From: Candidatus Saccharibacteria bacterium oral taxon 488
Lineage (GTDB): Bacteria > Patescibacteriota > Saccharimonadia > Saccharimonadales > Saccharimonadaceae
Direction of reading: 5' to 3'
Length of the DNA: 64,000 nt
Assembly: GCA_013099015.1 (NCBI GenBank)
Contig: CP039998.1
Span: 620,001 to 684,000 of the forward strand
A program made the translations under genes and the position numbers. Below, piece by piece: positions 53,141-62,213 of the stretch. How positions within the stretch are numbered: the stretch's first letter is position 1; every line of letters begins with the position of its first letter. The notes below the pieces were generated by a model. That model had not been told where the DNA came from, made no database searches, and saw only the letters and a program-made list of their open reading frames with translations.

Positions 53141-55613
53141 ACCTGTTGGTGAAGTCTTTGGCTGTAAGTCCGAACGAGGCGAGTAACTGCCCGACGCCAG
53201 CCGCGTCGCGGAAGGTGTCGTTCGCAGCAAGAGCAATCGCATAGTTATGCATGGCGCTGCGGAGGGAGTCTAGCTTCTCCTTGGTGACGACACGACAGCC
53301 GATCGGGACGGCAGCCTTCTTGTCGAATACCGCGTTAGCGTGCACCAGCACTGGCGTCGCAGCGGTCTTCGTGCCGTACAGCTGCCGGAACCAGTCCATC
53401 GCGTTGGAGAGTTGCTCGGCGTGTTTCTTGTAGACCGGGTTCGACTCCTTTACTTGGTTCTTAGCTTCGATGATGTGGAAGGACCTATCAGTCAGTGCCC
53501 ACAGGTTGTCTGGTCCACGGCCGGTGTCCCGCTCGGGACGCTGGCCGTTGAAGCCGATATGATCCGCCAAGTTGTGCCATGCCTGTTCGAAAGCTTCGGC
53601 GCGCACATTCCACGAAAGGTCCTCCAACAGCGCATTGACACCGAGCCGCAACTCGTTGCCGGAGGTGTAGCGTTGTTGAAGGCTGGCTGATGCCGATGCG
53701 CCTTGCTCCAGCGTCGGTGCCGACAGCTTTTCGTACTCGACGCCTTCCATAGGGCGCAGGACACTGCGATTCTTCCGGTTCGCCGACTTCTGGGTCTGCT
53801 GAGCCTGAACAGGGTTGATGTGATGCTCGTAGGCAGCGTACTGCTGCAGCACGTAGCCTTCCTCAGCCGAGCCGTCCGCGGCTTCGACTGCCCGCCGCAT
53901 CGCTTTCAGCGCAGCGTTGAAATCGCCAGCGACAGCATGTCCGAAGGCTTCGCGGCTGACCACCGATAGCTTACTGACGTTGGCCTGCTCGTATCGCAGC
54001 GGCGCAAGGGTGGTACGGCTGATCTCTAACCATTTTGGATCACGGTTGAGACACTGGAGGGCAGCCTCCTTCAGCGCATCCAGGCCTGTACCTTCCAGCT
54101 GCGCTGCGATCTTTTCGGACAGCTCGAGCTGAGCGCGGGTGGCGGGGGAAAAGCAGTCGCGAGCTCCGTTCCCGTGCAGGCGCTCAGCCAGCCGGTTGCC
54201 GAGCAGGAAGATGACACAGTGGTCGTCGTTGGAGCGTGTCGCACGGCCCATCCCTTGTTCAAGCCGCTGCACCTGTCGCGCCACCAGTAGGCCGGAGCCT
54301 GCCAGTTGCGACTGGTCGACTCGTTCTGTTCCTGACATGGCCTCAGGAAGACCGTCGACCACGAGAACGTGACAGGCGTCGCCGGGGAGATCTACGCCGT
54401 CGTACCGATTAATGAGAACGGCCAGACCCAGGTCGGGGTTCTGACGCAGTTGGTCGATGCCCCGCGTCAACGTGTCCTTGGTTAGGACAGACTTGGCGTA
54501 GGGCCGCCAGTACTCCGCTCTACGCGTGCTCGGTACGATTACGACGATGTTGCGCGTGGCGGCAAGGTCGACGATGAGGTCCCGGATTTCATCGTCGGTT
54601 GCTGTGGGGTGTGTCTGCTGTGGGACGAGGATCAGACGATCACCGATATCGCCGGCATTGGCCGGCGTTATCGGATCTGCCACGGCTTTCGGGTCGGCAC
54701 CTAGGTGCCTTACCAAGATGCCGTCGTCGGCGAGCGTTGCCGTCAAATAGATGCGGCGCTCGGCCTGGCTGAACCCGGTAACGATGTCGGAAGGCAGGCA
54801 CGGCGCTTCGATCTCAAGTGCGTCGGAGGTAAACACCGCGCGGGAGATTGGCAGTGCATCAGCGATGAGCGGCCACGAGAACTGATAGTCGTCTTCGGTC
54901 GTCAGGGGCTGCAGGGTGGTGATGACCTCGCGCTGCTTCTCGGCCCAAGACCAATAGGGGACCTGTTGAACACCGCTGCTCGACTTTGCCTTGAGCGCAA
55001 CGAATCCGGCTGGCGACTGATCTTCGAGCGTTGACTCAAACAGCGCTAGGAGCTTGTCGTAGGCGTCATGCTCGCTCGGGATAGCGAGCCGGAAGGCCTG
55101 CTCAGCCTTGTTTAGGCAAGCGTGGGCGTCATCAATGATGACAGTGTTAGGACAGCGAACTGAGGGCAATCGCCCAACGTTCCCGCCGACGCCGAAGACA
55201 GACTTTCCGTTGAACAGTTTCTGGAAGGTGTCAACCAAGATGGCTGACCCTTGGGAGTAGGCGAAGGTTTTGGGGTCGTTAACCACGCAGATACCAAGTT
55301 TGTTGGCCTCGGCGATGACTTGGTCTACGAGGTATTTATCGGGGACCAGATAGGCGACGGGACCGTTACCTTCGGCGAGTGAACTCTTGGCGATGAGCAG
55401 ACCGACGACAGTTTTACCCCCACCGGTGTTGAGTTTGACCACCACGTCTCGCTGTGACCGCCGAGCGAACCACTTCTCTAGGACCTGATCCTGTGGGCCC
55501 CGGAGGAAATTCATTCCGGGCGGTTTGGTAGGAAGCGCGTTGAAGATGTCGCGCGGGTCGATGAGTTTATCGGCAGTACGCGGCTGCTTCAACGCTCCGA
55601 AGTCGATGGCCAT
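53112..55613 (-). CDS. DEAD/DEAH-type helicase fused to PD-(D/E)XK nuclease-like domain
   Basis: About 833 residues. The superfamily 2 helicase core has Walker A NTGGGKTVV (TGGGKT 63-68), a DDAH box (161-164), LTATL as motif III and QRLEQGMGRATRS as motif VI. After a linker of about 200 residues the C-terminus carries GPDN ... FHIIEAKNQ (Asp702, Glu716, Lys718), the PD-(D/E)XK pattern of restriction-type nucleases. It probably unwinds and cuts DNA, and a defence role is plausible. ATG 55613 is preferred: TATCAT ends 6 nt before it. High GC. IS remnants flank both sides. Confidence 0.8.
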   Translation of the reverse strand: MAIDFGALKQPRTADKLIDPRDIFNALPTKPPGMNFLRGPQDQVLEKWFARRSQRDVVVKLNTGGGKTVVGLLIAKSSLAEGNGPVAYLVPDKYLVDQVIAEANKLGICVVNDPKTFAYSQGSAILVDTFQKLFNGKSVFGVGGNVGRLPSVRCPNTVIIDDAHACLNKAEQAFRLAIPSEHDAYDKLLALFESTLEDQSPAGFVALKAKSSSGVQQVPYWSWAEKQREVITTLQPLTTEDDYQFSWPLIADALPISRAVFTSDALEIEAPCLPSDIVTGFSQAERRIYLTATLADDGILVRHLGADPKAVADPITPANAGDIGDRLILVPQQTHPTATDDEIRDLIVDLAATRNIVVIVPSTRRAEYWRPYAKSVLTKDTLTRGIDQLRQNPDLGLAVLINRYDGVDLPGDACHVLVVDGLPEAMSGTERVDQSQLAGSGLLVARQVQRLEQGMGRATRSNDDHCVIFLLGNRLAERLHGNGARDCFSPATRAQLELSEKIAAQLEGTGLDALKEAALQCLNRDPKWLEISRTTLAPLRYEQANVSKLSVVSREAFGHAVAGDFNAALKAMRRAVEAADGSAEEGYVLQQYAAYEHHINPVQAQQTQKSANRKNRSVLRPMEGVEYEKLSAPTLEQGASASASLQQRYTSGNELRLGVNALLEDLSWNVRAEAFEQAWHNLADHIGFNGQRPERDTGRGPDNLWALTDRSFHIIEAKNQVKESNPVYKKHAEQLSNAMDWFRQLYGTKTAATPVLVHANAVFDKKAAVPIGCRVVTKEKLDSLRSAMHNYAIALAANDTFRDAAGVGQLLASFGLTAKDFTNRFTSPARRDN

Positions 55614-55829
55614 AGTCAGATGATATCCCACCTCAATGATCTTTGGGAGCCCCTACAACGGCGCAGGAGCTTTGGGTGTAGGTCAACGAGTCGAACTCGC
55701 ATTTGTGGGGTCTATTCTGGGCTGGCGTCCGGCGCCGAGGGGTATGTGGTGGAGTTCGGGATTAGACGTGATGAACAACTCGAAGTTGATCGAGTGGAAC
55801 GCCTTGGTGTCAAGTGGTGGAAGCAACAA

Positions 55830-56874
55830 GTAGGCGTTCGTATGCTTCGCGTCGGGGTTGGGCCATCCCAGGGCTGTTCTGGGGCGTCCACCCAAGTTCT
55901 TCGGCGATGGCGCCTGTGGTAGGGCTGGTGTGTGGTGATCTGGGTGCCTTTGGGGCAGGATGCTCACAGATTCAGTCCGTTGGTGTTCTCGTTGGTTCCC
56001 CGTTCCCATGGAGAACGAGGATGAGCGAAGTACACCTTCATGTCGGTTGCCAGGGTAAGTGCGGCATGACGGGCCATCTCCGCAACCGTGATCCCAGGTC
56101 AAGGAACCCCGCATCACATCTGGGATGGTGTCGGTTGTGATCGATCAACACATCACACAAACCCTCGGAGTTCTTCCCTAATGGCAGAGCCAGGATCGTC
56201 ACGAACCGGGTGGTGCGTTCTACCAGGGTCGCTGCCGCTGAGGTGCCATGGGCCCCGATGATCAGGTCACCCTCCCAGTGCCCTGGGACCCTACGATCAG
56301 CCACATCCTCGGGGCGGTCATCAATGCTGACCATCCCCACGATCGGATGGGTGCGTTGCCTTACTGGGTGACGCGGCCGGCGTCTGGTGCGTCTGGAGCA
56401 CAGGCATGACGCCTGTGACGGGCCAGTTCTCCTTTCGGGAGGGCATAGAACCCTGGTGTAGACGGCCTCGTGGGACACCAACTACTCCCTTCAGCGCTCG
56501 GGGAGCCCTTGCACGGTTCAAGACTGCCATCACAAGCCTCCGCCCGGAGTCTCCCGACGATTTGGCGGGGTGTCCTGGAACGCTTCAAATCCGCCAGCAC
56601 TCGGGCCTTGAGGACCGGATCGGCATCGATCTTGCGGACCTTCGGTCTGGTCCGGCGTTTCAGGCGTGTTTCGCATCAGCTGCCACACGGGCTGATACCC
56701 ACACTTCCCACCGTTGCGGCGTATCTCCCGAGATACCACAGAGACCGATCCACACGATCCGGTCCGCGGTCCGCCGCAGCGAGCAACCTTCCTACCAACC
56801 CTCTTAGCGATAGCCGCCCGGTCCCGTAACCGTGCAGCATACGCCGCACCAACAACCCCCTCCCTGACAAGCAC
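55830..56874 (-). pseudogene. IS30-family transposase, frameshifted
   Basis: IS30-type segments appear in order but in different minus-strand frames: the N-terminal LVREGVVGAAYAARLRDRAA, VLADLKRSRTPRQIVGRLR (near 56600-56540), VSHEAVYTRVL to VADRRVPGHWEGDLIIGAHG with TLVERTTRFV (56481-56170), and the C-terminal [13 protein letters not shown] and RPRTALGW equivalents (near 56020-55860). At least three frame changes, so it is not functional. The DDE acidic residues fall in separate frames. Confidence 0.75.
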
Positions 56875-56893
56875 TGTTACTACGACCCTATGA
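56851..56893 (+). repeat. Target-site duplication, left copy
   Basis: 43 bp beginning AACAACCCCCTCCCTGACAA and ending CTATGA, repeated at 58515-58557 with a single A/G difference. Long, variable duplications are a known trait of IS1634-family insertion. Confidence 0.8.
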
Positions 56894-58514
56894 CCTGACT
56901 TGGCTCATTTAGTGTTGTTCCTGTGTGTTGTGGATGGCGTTGAGCCAGGTTTGGGTGTTGTTGGGGATGGGGTCTTCAGCGGTGACGATGGTGTCGCCGG
57001 CTTGGATGTCGATGGTTCGGTAGCGGCGTAGTGTTTTGACCAGGGTCTTCAAGCTGACTTTGGTGGTGGCCTCCAACCAGCGAGCGACGGCGAGGGCGGC
57101 GAACACGATGGTGAGGTGGGCCTCGATCGAGTCCTTCAAGTGGTGGTAGATCGGGCGGGCTTTCAGATCGGATTTGCTCATCCGGAACGACTTCTCGATC
57201 TGCCACAACTGGTGGTAGGCGCCGATCACGTACTCCGGCCTCGGGTCAGCCAGGTTCGTGATGTATCCCTTCCAGCCAGCCAGCGCTTTGGCTTCCAAGT
57301 CCCGGTTCACCGATTTCTGTGCGCCGGTGAGGGTGATGAACCGGTTCCGTTTCACCGGGATCTTCCCCGCGACCACGCGTTCGGCCTTGCTGACCTGCTC
57401 GCTGATACCGCGCAACGTCCGGCGTGCACGGTCGGCCCGGTACTGGTAGTAGATCGTCTCTGTCACCGCTGCCCCGGCCGGGCCCCTCGACCAGGGTTGA
57501 GTCAGGATCAGCCCGTCAGGGGGCTGCTGGCCGGAATGAGTCTTCAGCCACTCCCGCACGATGTAGGGGACCTCGGGAATCTTCTGACCCACGATGAACC
57601 GCAACCCCGCCCCGGACAACGCCCGCAGGTTCCCATCAGACAACATGCCCGCATCAGCCACCACCGTTATCTCCGGCAGGGCGTGAGCGGCCTGGAACGC
57701 CTGGAGCGACGGGATGATCGTGGTCGTCTCCGCACGGTTACCCTCGAACGCCTCCACCATCAACGGGAACCCCCGCGCGTCGGTCAACAACCCGATGGTG
57801 ATCTGGGGTTCCAAGCGGCGTTGTTTGCTGTATCCGGGTTCCCGGAACCCGTCCCCAGCATCAGTCTCAAAGTAGAGCGTGCTCACGTCGTACAACACCA
57901 AGGTGGCAGGCCCCAACCCCACATGCGCTGCGCACGCGGACGCTATCTGCTGCCGCCACGCCGGCTCGGCATACACGGCGAGCCGACGCTTCACCGTCGC
58001 GTAGCCGCAAGGCCGAACCCCGATCTCTTCGAGCACCCGCAGGGTCTCCAATTTGCTGGCCGGCTCGATCAACCGGCCCAGCACCAACTGCTTGAAGACC
58101 TCGTCACCGCCACTGGCGGTATCGAACCCGAGCCGTTCAAACCCGACCGACAAAGCATTCCACAAGTGCCCCGCCCGCGACCGCCGGATCGGTAGCGCCC
58201 GCCGTCGTGGCCGCCCGTCCCCGAAATCGAACTCGTCCTGGCCAGCAGCGATCATGCGTTGCCGCGCCACCGCTTTCAACACCTCAACATCCTCCGGCGT
58301 GTGCGCCGACCCGATGTGATCCATCGACCGCGATCCACGAGACGACGACCACACCACCTGAACCGCTGTCGCCCCCGACGCGGTCTTCACCGTCCTCACA
58401 TACGGACTCACCCCAACAGGCTAAAACACCCCCGATTAGTGCACACCACACCAACCAAAACCCCTAGCCAACACCCCCTCCAACCCCAAAACACCAAACA
58501 TGAGCCAAGTCAGG
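56894..58514 (-). mobile_element. IS1634-family insertion sequence, apparently intact
   Basis: 1,621 bp bounded by inverted ends that share CCTGACTTGGCTCAT (56894-56908 and the complement of 58500-58514). It contains one complete transposase gene and is flanked by a 43-bp direct duplication of the IS30 target. Confidence 0.85.
56909..58411 (-). CDS. IS1634-family transposase
   Basis: DDE transposase of 500 residues. Visible family features are LYDVSTLYFETD with the first Asp (about 172-184), VVADAGMLSDGN with the second Asp (about 245-256), and the Glu in LWQIEKSFRMSKSDLKARP (about 408-426) of the Y-x-E-like motif. The N-terminal quarter resembles the HTH-like part of COG5421 proteins. The start is a GTG at 58411. 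No frameshift or stop, so the element may still move. Strongly GC-rich, actinobacterial in character. Confidence 0.92.
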   Translation of the reverse strand: MSPYVRTVKTASGATAVQVVWSSSRGSRSMDHIGSAHTPEDVEVLKAVARQRMIAAGQDEFDFGDGRPRRRALPIRRSRAGHLWNALSVGFERLGFDTASGGDEVFKQLVLGRLIEPASKLETLRVLEEIGVRPCGYATVKRRLAVYAEPAWRQQIASACAAHVGLGPATLVLYDVSTLYFETDAGDGFREPGYSKQRRLEPQITIGLLTDARGFPLMVEAFEGNRAETTTIIPSLQAFQAAHALPEITVVADAGMLSDGNLRALSGAGLRFIVGQKIPEVPYIVREWLKTHSGQQPPDGLILTQPWSRGPAGAAVTETIYYQYRADRARRTLRGISEQVSKAERVVAGKIPVKRNRFITLTGAQKSVNRDLEAKALAGWKGYITNLADPRPEYVIGAYHQLWQIEKSFRMSKSDLKARPIYHHLKDSIEAHLTIVFAALAVARWLEATTKVSLKTLVKTLRRYRTIDIQAGDTIVTAEDPIPNNTQTWLNAIHNTQEQH

Positions 58515-58557
58515 AACAACCCCCTCCCTGACAAGCACTGTTGCTACGACCCTATGA
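58515..58557 (+). repeat. Target-site duplication, right copy
   Basis: Partner of 56851-56893, one mismatch in 43 bp. It carries the outer end of the interrupted IS30-type element. Confidence 0.8.
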
Positions 58558-58608
58558 CACCACCAACCACAGTCAACACCATCGCAGGAATCATCTTCGG
58601 GATTCTGT

Positions 58609-58687
58609 GAGGCTTATTCACAGCCATCCTCAAGTGCGCTCTGACTAGGGATTTCGCTGGTCGACGCGTCGCCTGTGAATAAGCCTC
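58609..58687 (+). repeat. Palindrome-ended short repeat element, copy 2
   Basis: Starts GAGGCTTATTCACAG and ends with its exact complement CTGTGAATAAGCCTC; the last 12-bp motif is repeated once more at 58688-58698. The interior matches copy 1 at 49006 closely. Together the copies bracket 9.5 kb. Confidence 0.75.
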
Positions 58688-58747
58688 TGTGAATAAGCAT
58701 CGTGGTAGAAAAAGACTTGGAGATGGCTGTTAAATAGGTTCAAAAAA

Positions 58748-59251
58748 TTACTTATTGATGTAGCGATCTGGCATAAGATCCAATACTTCTATAGGAATAA
58801 AGGGATTGCGGACCACGCGAAGTGTCTGTTCAATGTAAGCCATATGATTTATCAGGCCGGGGATAATAGGGGAAAACTTGGCCATTTCGTCAGAAGAGCT
58901 TATCCAGCAGAAATCCTCAAGTTCATCGTTCAGTTGGATTTTATCTGAAAGCGCATTGACGCAAAAATGTGCAGCCGCACGTTTCCCCAAGGACGAGTAG
59001 CTGTCGACGTAGAAAGCACTATCAAATTCTAACCCAACTTCTTCGGCCAATTCACGAGCTAGCGCCTGTGTGAGCGTTTCGCAAGCAAATTTACCATTAC
59101 TATTTTCGTAAAATTGAACGCGCCCACCAGGAAACGCCCAGAAACCGGCAAGAGGATCCTCATTATCGGCCCTAGTCCGTCGCACTAAAAGATATTTTCC
59201 TTGGTAATGAACTGTGCCCGTTACGGTGATTCCTTTTGCTTCGTTATTCAT
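58748..59251 (-). CDS. NUDIX hydrolase
   Basis: 167 residues. The Nudix box is the GGRVQ start with an insertion, then ETLTQALARELAEEVGLEF, so the REL-x-EE-x-G core is intact while the first Gly-to-Glu spacing is longer than the canonical five. The fold continues with typical strands (AHFCVNALSD). The substrate is a nucleoside diphosphate derivative of unknown type. ATG 59251 overlaps the upstream gene's stop by 8 bp and has AAGGA before it, so it is the third gene of the phosphoesterase-methyltransferase operon. AT-richer than its surroundings. Confidence 0.85.
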   Translation of the reverse strand: MNNEAKGITVTGTVHYQGKYLLVRRTRADNEDPLAGFWAFPGGRVQFYENSNGKFACETLTQALARELAEEVGLEFDSAFYVDSYSSLGKRAAAHFCVNALSDKIQLNDELEDFCWISSSDEMAKFSPIIPGLINHMAYIEQTLRVVRNPFIPIEVLDLMPDRYINK

Positions 59252-60386
59252 GTGTATCCTTAAGGAGAACTGAAATTGCTTTCCATAGAATAATATTATC
59301 ACAGTTAGCTCGGTTTTCCAATAGGGCTCGGGATTGCAGTTCTCGAGTAAGAGCATTTTTGCCTCTAGAGATCCGCATCCCGTAACCATTAGATGAAATT
59401 ACATTCCAGCCACGTGAACATATTTCAGATAGGCTTGGATTTCTCATACGCTCAGGCTTTTTCTCTATTGCTACCTCGCCCTGTGAAGGTATTACGGGAG
59501 ATACCCTAATAACTCTCCGACCGATACGGATATATTCCCAATTATGAATTAGCCGGGTCGCTTCAACGTCGTAGTTGCGGCACTGTGCCGGCTCGTCGAT
59601 TGATACGGATAGAAGTTCCCCTTCTCGCCAGTCGTCAATTGTATTATCGTCAAACCAATTTGACAGCAAACCCCTTTCGAAATAGGGAGTCTTATACCTC
59701 ACGCTGGTAGTAGACGGATCAAATGAACCCAAACCGCTCAAACGTTTGAAGACATATTCTCTGATTGCTTTTGATGATTTCGACGACAGAGGGCGCGGCA
59801 AAATAATATGGACTATTGACCCCACAGCTATTTGTGGGAGCAAATTTTCAAGCCAACCAACATAGCTTTCCATGTGCCATGGAGGATCTAGAAAGTACTG
59901 CCCTTTAGTAGGCTCTTCCAGCTTGATTGAATCGGCTGATTCATGCAATCGCCGTATATTTTTATCGAGATTGATCCACGGACTAATGTCAATCAATTTA
60001 CTTGGTCGACCAAGCGAACTTAAAGAAAAAGCGATACTCGGACATCCGACTAGCGTCACGGGCAATGAGCAGAGCGCCGCCTTTTTTGCAAGCGAGTCTG
60101 ATGTTTCTTTAGTGAAATACCATTCAGATGTCGCGAAGTCTTCCTCGGCAATTCTAATAGGAAGAATTTCTATTAATCCAGGAATAAGCGCAGGCTGCAT
60201 TTTTTCAGAGAGCTGAAGTAGTTCAGCAACGATACCCGGAAAAGCTCCTAAAGGAGAGTAATCAGCCGCGTTAAATCCACTAGCAAGTTTACTTGGAGGG
60301 TTGTCGGTGATTTCCCGAATGATTTGACGATGATACTCATCGATGGATGAAGTAGCTTTACAGATTGAATCACGCAGAGATATCAT
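59244..60386 (-). CDS. Putative methyltransferase with DPPW motif
   Basis: 380 residues. VGCPSIAFSLSSLG (113-126) with LIDIS looks like SAM-binding motif I and the acidic position after it. FLDPPWHMESY (DPPW 167-170) matches the motif IV of amino-methylating enzymes such as N6-adenine and some protein-lysine or polyamine-type transferases. The C-terminal 150 residues are unassigned. The target (nucleic acid, protein or small molecule) cannot be read. It starts 6 bp after the phosphoesterase stop and overlaps the NUDIX gene. AT-rich compared with flanks. Confidence 0.6.
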   Translation of the reverse strand: MISLRDSICKATSSIDEYHRQIIREITDNPPSKLASGFNAADYSPLGAFPGIVAELLQLSEKMQPALIPGLIEILPIRIAEEDFATSEWYFTKETSDSLAKKAALCSLPVTLVGCPSIAFSLSSLGRPSKLIDISPWINLDKNIRRLHESADSIKLEEPTKGQYFLDPPWHMESYVGWLENLLPQIAVGSIVHIILPRPLSSKSSKAIREYVFKRLSGLGSFDPSTTSVRYKTPYFERGLLSNWFDDNTIDDWREGELLSVSIDEPAQCRNYDVEATRLIHNWEYIRIGRRVIRVSPVIPSQGEVAIEKKPERMRNPSLSEICSRGWNVISSNGYGMRISRGKNALTRELQSRALLENRANCDNIILWKAISVLLKDTHE

Positions 60387-60392
60387 TCGCAG

Positions 60393-62027
60393 TCACCTCG
60401 TCAAGTAACCATCCGTGGGAAGATCGGTTTCATAAATTACCTCTACATTCCCAAGGGTATGATGTAGGGAGACTGTTCTGAAGTTAAATCGAGGCCCCTC
60501 AAACCTAAACAAGTTAAACGACAGATGAGATTCCTTTGGCCTCCAGCTGCATCCAGCCGACCCAGCGCTAAAAATCTCAGTAAAGAATGGTTTGCTTGGA
60601 TCTTTGTTTGGATTTTTGTTTGTGCTATAGATAGCACTTCTAGAAGCAAACACTCGGTGGCTATAAGCATGCTGATGGCCACACAGAACCCCCCGCACCT
60701 TCCACCGGGTACAAAGATCTAAAATTCTGGACTGATCGACCATAGTTGATATTATACCATCAGGTCCTCTGTCGTCTATGCTGCGCCTGCCTTTCCTCCC
60801 GCCATTGTCGTCGTAGTTTTTGATATGATCGATTTCGACGGAAGACAGTAGGTGGTGATGGAAAACCATGAAAGAAAGAGGGTTGACTGCGTCAGCTTTG
60901 TCATGTGCACTTTTCATGGTCATTAGGTGTTTCAGGGGCTCGGTTCCAAACCAGCCAAACTCGGAAACTCTTTGTTCCCGTAGGGCTGTAGAGTCTGCCT
61001 GTAAAATCATTATGTCATTCTCGGGCAATTTAAATTTGCGAACGAGCGATATGCCCGGATCCTCATAAAAGATTGCTTTGAGAAACTTTCGATATTCTGT
61101 TTCAGCACTCTTCTGTCGATCGGTGAGTGGACTATCATCAGTTCTAGGAGCCTCTTCTTGATTTTTGGCTTGGTAACGACGAACGTCGTGATTTCCCGGG
61201 ACTACTACAAGGCTATTAGGACTGTTTCCTGTGAGCTCAAAAAGCGCGCCTAGAAAGTTGACTGGTTCTGTAAAATCTCCTTTATCTGGGCCTTGGTCAA
61301 TCAAATCCCCTGAAACAACAATGGGGCCAATTTCTTTTGGGTCAACTTGGATCTCTGATAGAGAATGTTTGATTCCTTGAAGCAGCGTAATTCCAGATTG
61401 CTTCGGGTGACTCTCGCAGTGCCATTGATGATGGCTGCCAAAATGTAAATCAGATAGATGAAGCATGTATAGCTTATCCATCTCTACAAGCTTTAGAACC
61501 TGGAGATCCTCTGGGGAATTAAGCCAGTGTATTCCTAAGTCATAGGCGGTAAACTCTCTGAATCTTTTTTTTAATTCATCGATCTGCGTCGTTTTTCTGA
61601 GAGGAGTTGACTCGTTGCGTTTTACATTACTTCCGTCGATTCGCTGTATTCCTGTTAACTTAAGCCAAGCAGGGTATTCCTGACCCCTATAGTATGAAGG
61701 GGTGTGGTCAGGTTCTGGGCTCATGAAAGAATTTCCATTTTCAGTTCTTACTTCCTCTACTTGGGCCACATAAGCCCTTTGCAAAGAAGAATTAAAAAAA
61801 CCAATTTCAACTGGCCCGGAAGCTGTGAGCTGCGACAAAGCTTCGATATGGTAAGGAATTTGATCTGCCGGAGCAGTAGAGCGCCACCAAGCCCACCAGC
61901 AATACCCTGCAATTTCGATCACCTTGCAATGCTCCTGAATAGTGCCATCGGGAGCAGAACTCATATTGCGATCGCTAAATTTCATCACAACAGGGAGAGG
62001 TTCTTTAGATGAAGATTCTTTCGACAT
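60393..62027 (-). CDS. Calcineurin-like metallophosphoesterase with N-terminal domain of unknown type
   Basis: About 544 residues. The C-terminal two thirds carry all metal motifs: LHLSDLHFG (190-198), SGDLIDQG (239-246), PGNHDVRR (277-284), FHHHL and CGHQHAYSH, so it should be an active two-metal phosphodiesterase or nuclease. Residues 1-180 form a separate domain with GYCWWAWWRS (41-50) and a TPSYYRGQEYPAWLKL segment, perhaps a PUA/EVE-like sensor; this is inference. The start at 62027 excludes 18 upstream codons in front of it. First gene of a three-gene, AT-rich operon with no mobility genes of its own. Confidence 0.8.
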   Translation of the reverse strand: MSKESSSKEPLPVVMKFSDRNMSSAPDGTIQEHCKVIEIAGYCWWAWWRSTAPADQIPYHIEALSQLTASGPVEIGFFNSSLQRAYVAQVEEVRTENGNSFMSPEPDHTPSYYRGQEYPAWLKLTGIQRIDGSNVKRNESTPLRKTTQIDELKKRFREFTAYDLGIHWLNSPEDLQVLKLVEMDKLYMLHLSDLHFGSHHQWHCESHPKQSGITLLQGIKHSLSEIQVDPKEIGPIVVSGDLIDQGPDKGDFTEPVNFLGALFELTGNSPNSLVVVPGNHDVRRYQAKNQEEAPRTDDSPLTDRQKSAETEYRKFLKAIFYEDPGISLVRKFKLPENDIMILQADSTALREQRVSEFGWFGTEPLKHLMTMKSAHDKADAVNPLSFMVFHHHLLSSVEIDHIKNYDDNGGRKGRRSIDDRGPDGIISTMVDQSRILDLCTRWKVRGVLCGHQHAYSHRVFASRSAIYSTNKNPNKDPSKPFFTEIFSAGSAGCSWRPKESHLSFNLFRFEGPRFNFRTVSLHHTLGNVEVIYETDLPTDGYLTR

Positions 62028-62213
62028 ATGAAACCTATCCGATCTAAAATCAAAAATTACACTTACCTGCAAAATATGCAATACGTTGTTTGGCGAATAA
62101 AGCTGGTGTCAAAAATCGGCTACGCTTAAACTCCGTCCTGCTGGGGGTGGTGCAATGTTGACAGCAATTGTTCGGATGGAACTACTTTAGAATTAATCTA
62201 AATAGTTCCCTGC

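Larger units (their letters stand above)
55807..58561 (-). mobile_element. IS30-family element, decayed and interrupted
   Basis: Terminal repeats at 55807-55829 and 58539-58561 match in 18 of 23 positions when one is reversed (both begin GGTGTCA and end AGCAACA). The IS30-like transposase between them is broken by frameshifts, and an IS1634-family element (56894-58514) splits it near its 5' end. Confidence 0.75.

Noticed and set aside
56406..56829. Plus-strand frames over the IS30 remnant
   Set aside because: The minus strand carries recognisable IS30 transposase segments; the plus-strand frames show no family and no start signal.
57116..58195. Long plus-strand frame of 359 codons opposite the IS1634 transposase
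   Set aside because: It mirrors a high-GC real gene on the other strand, has no ribosome site, and reads as Arg/Pro/Leu-rich low-complexity protein with no domain.
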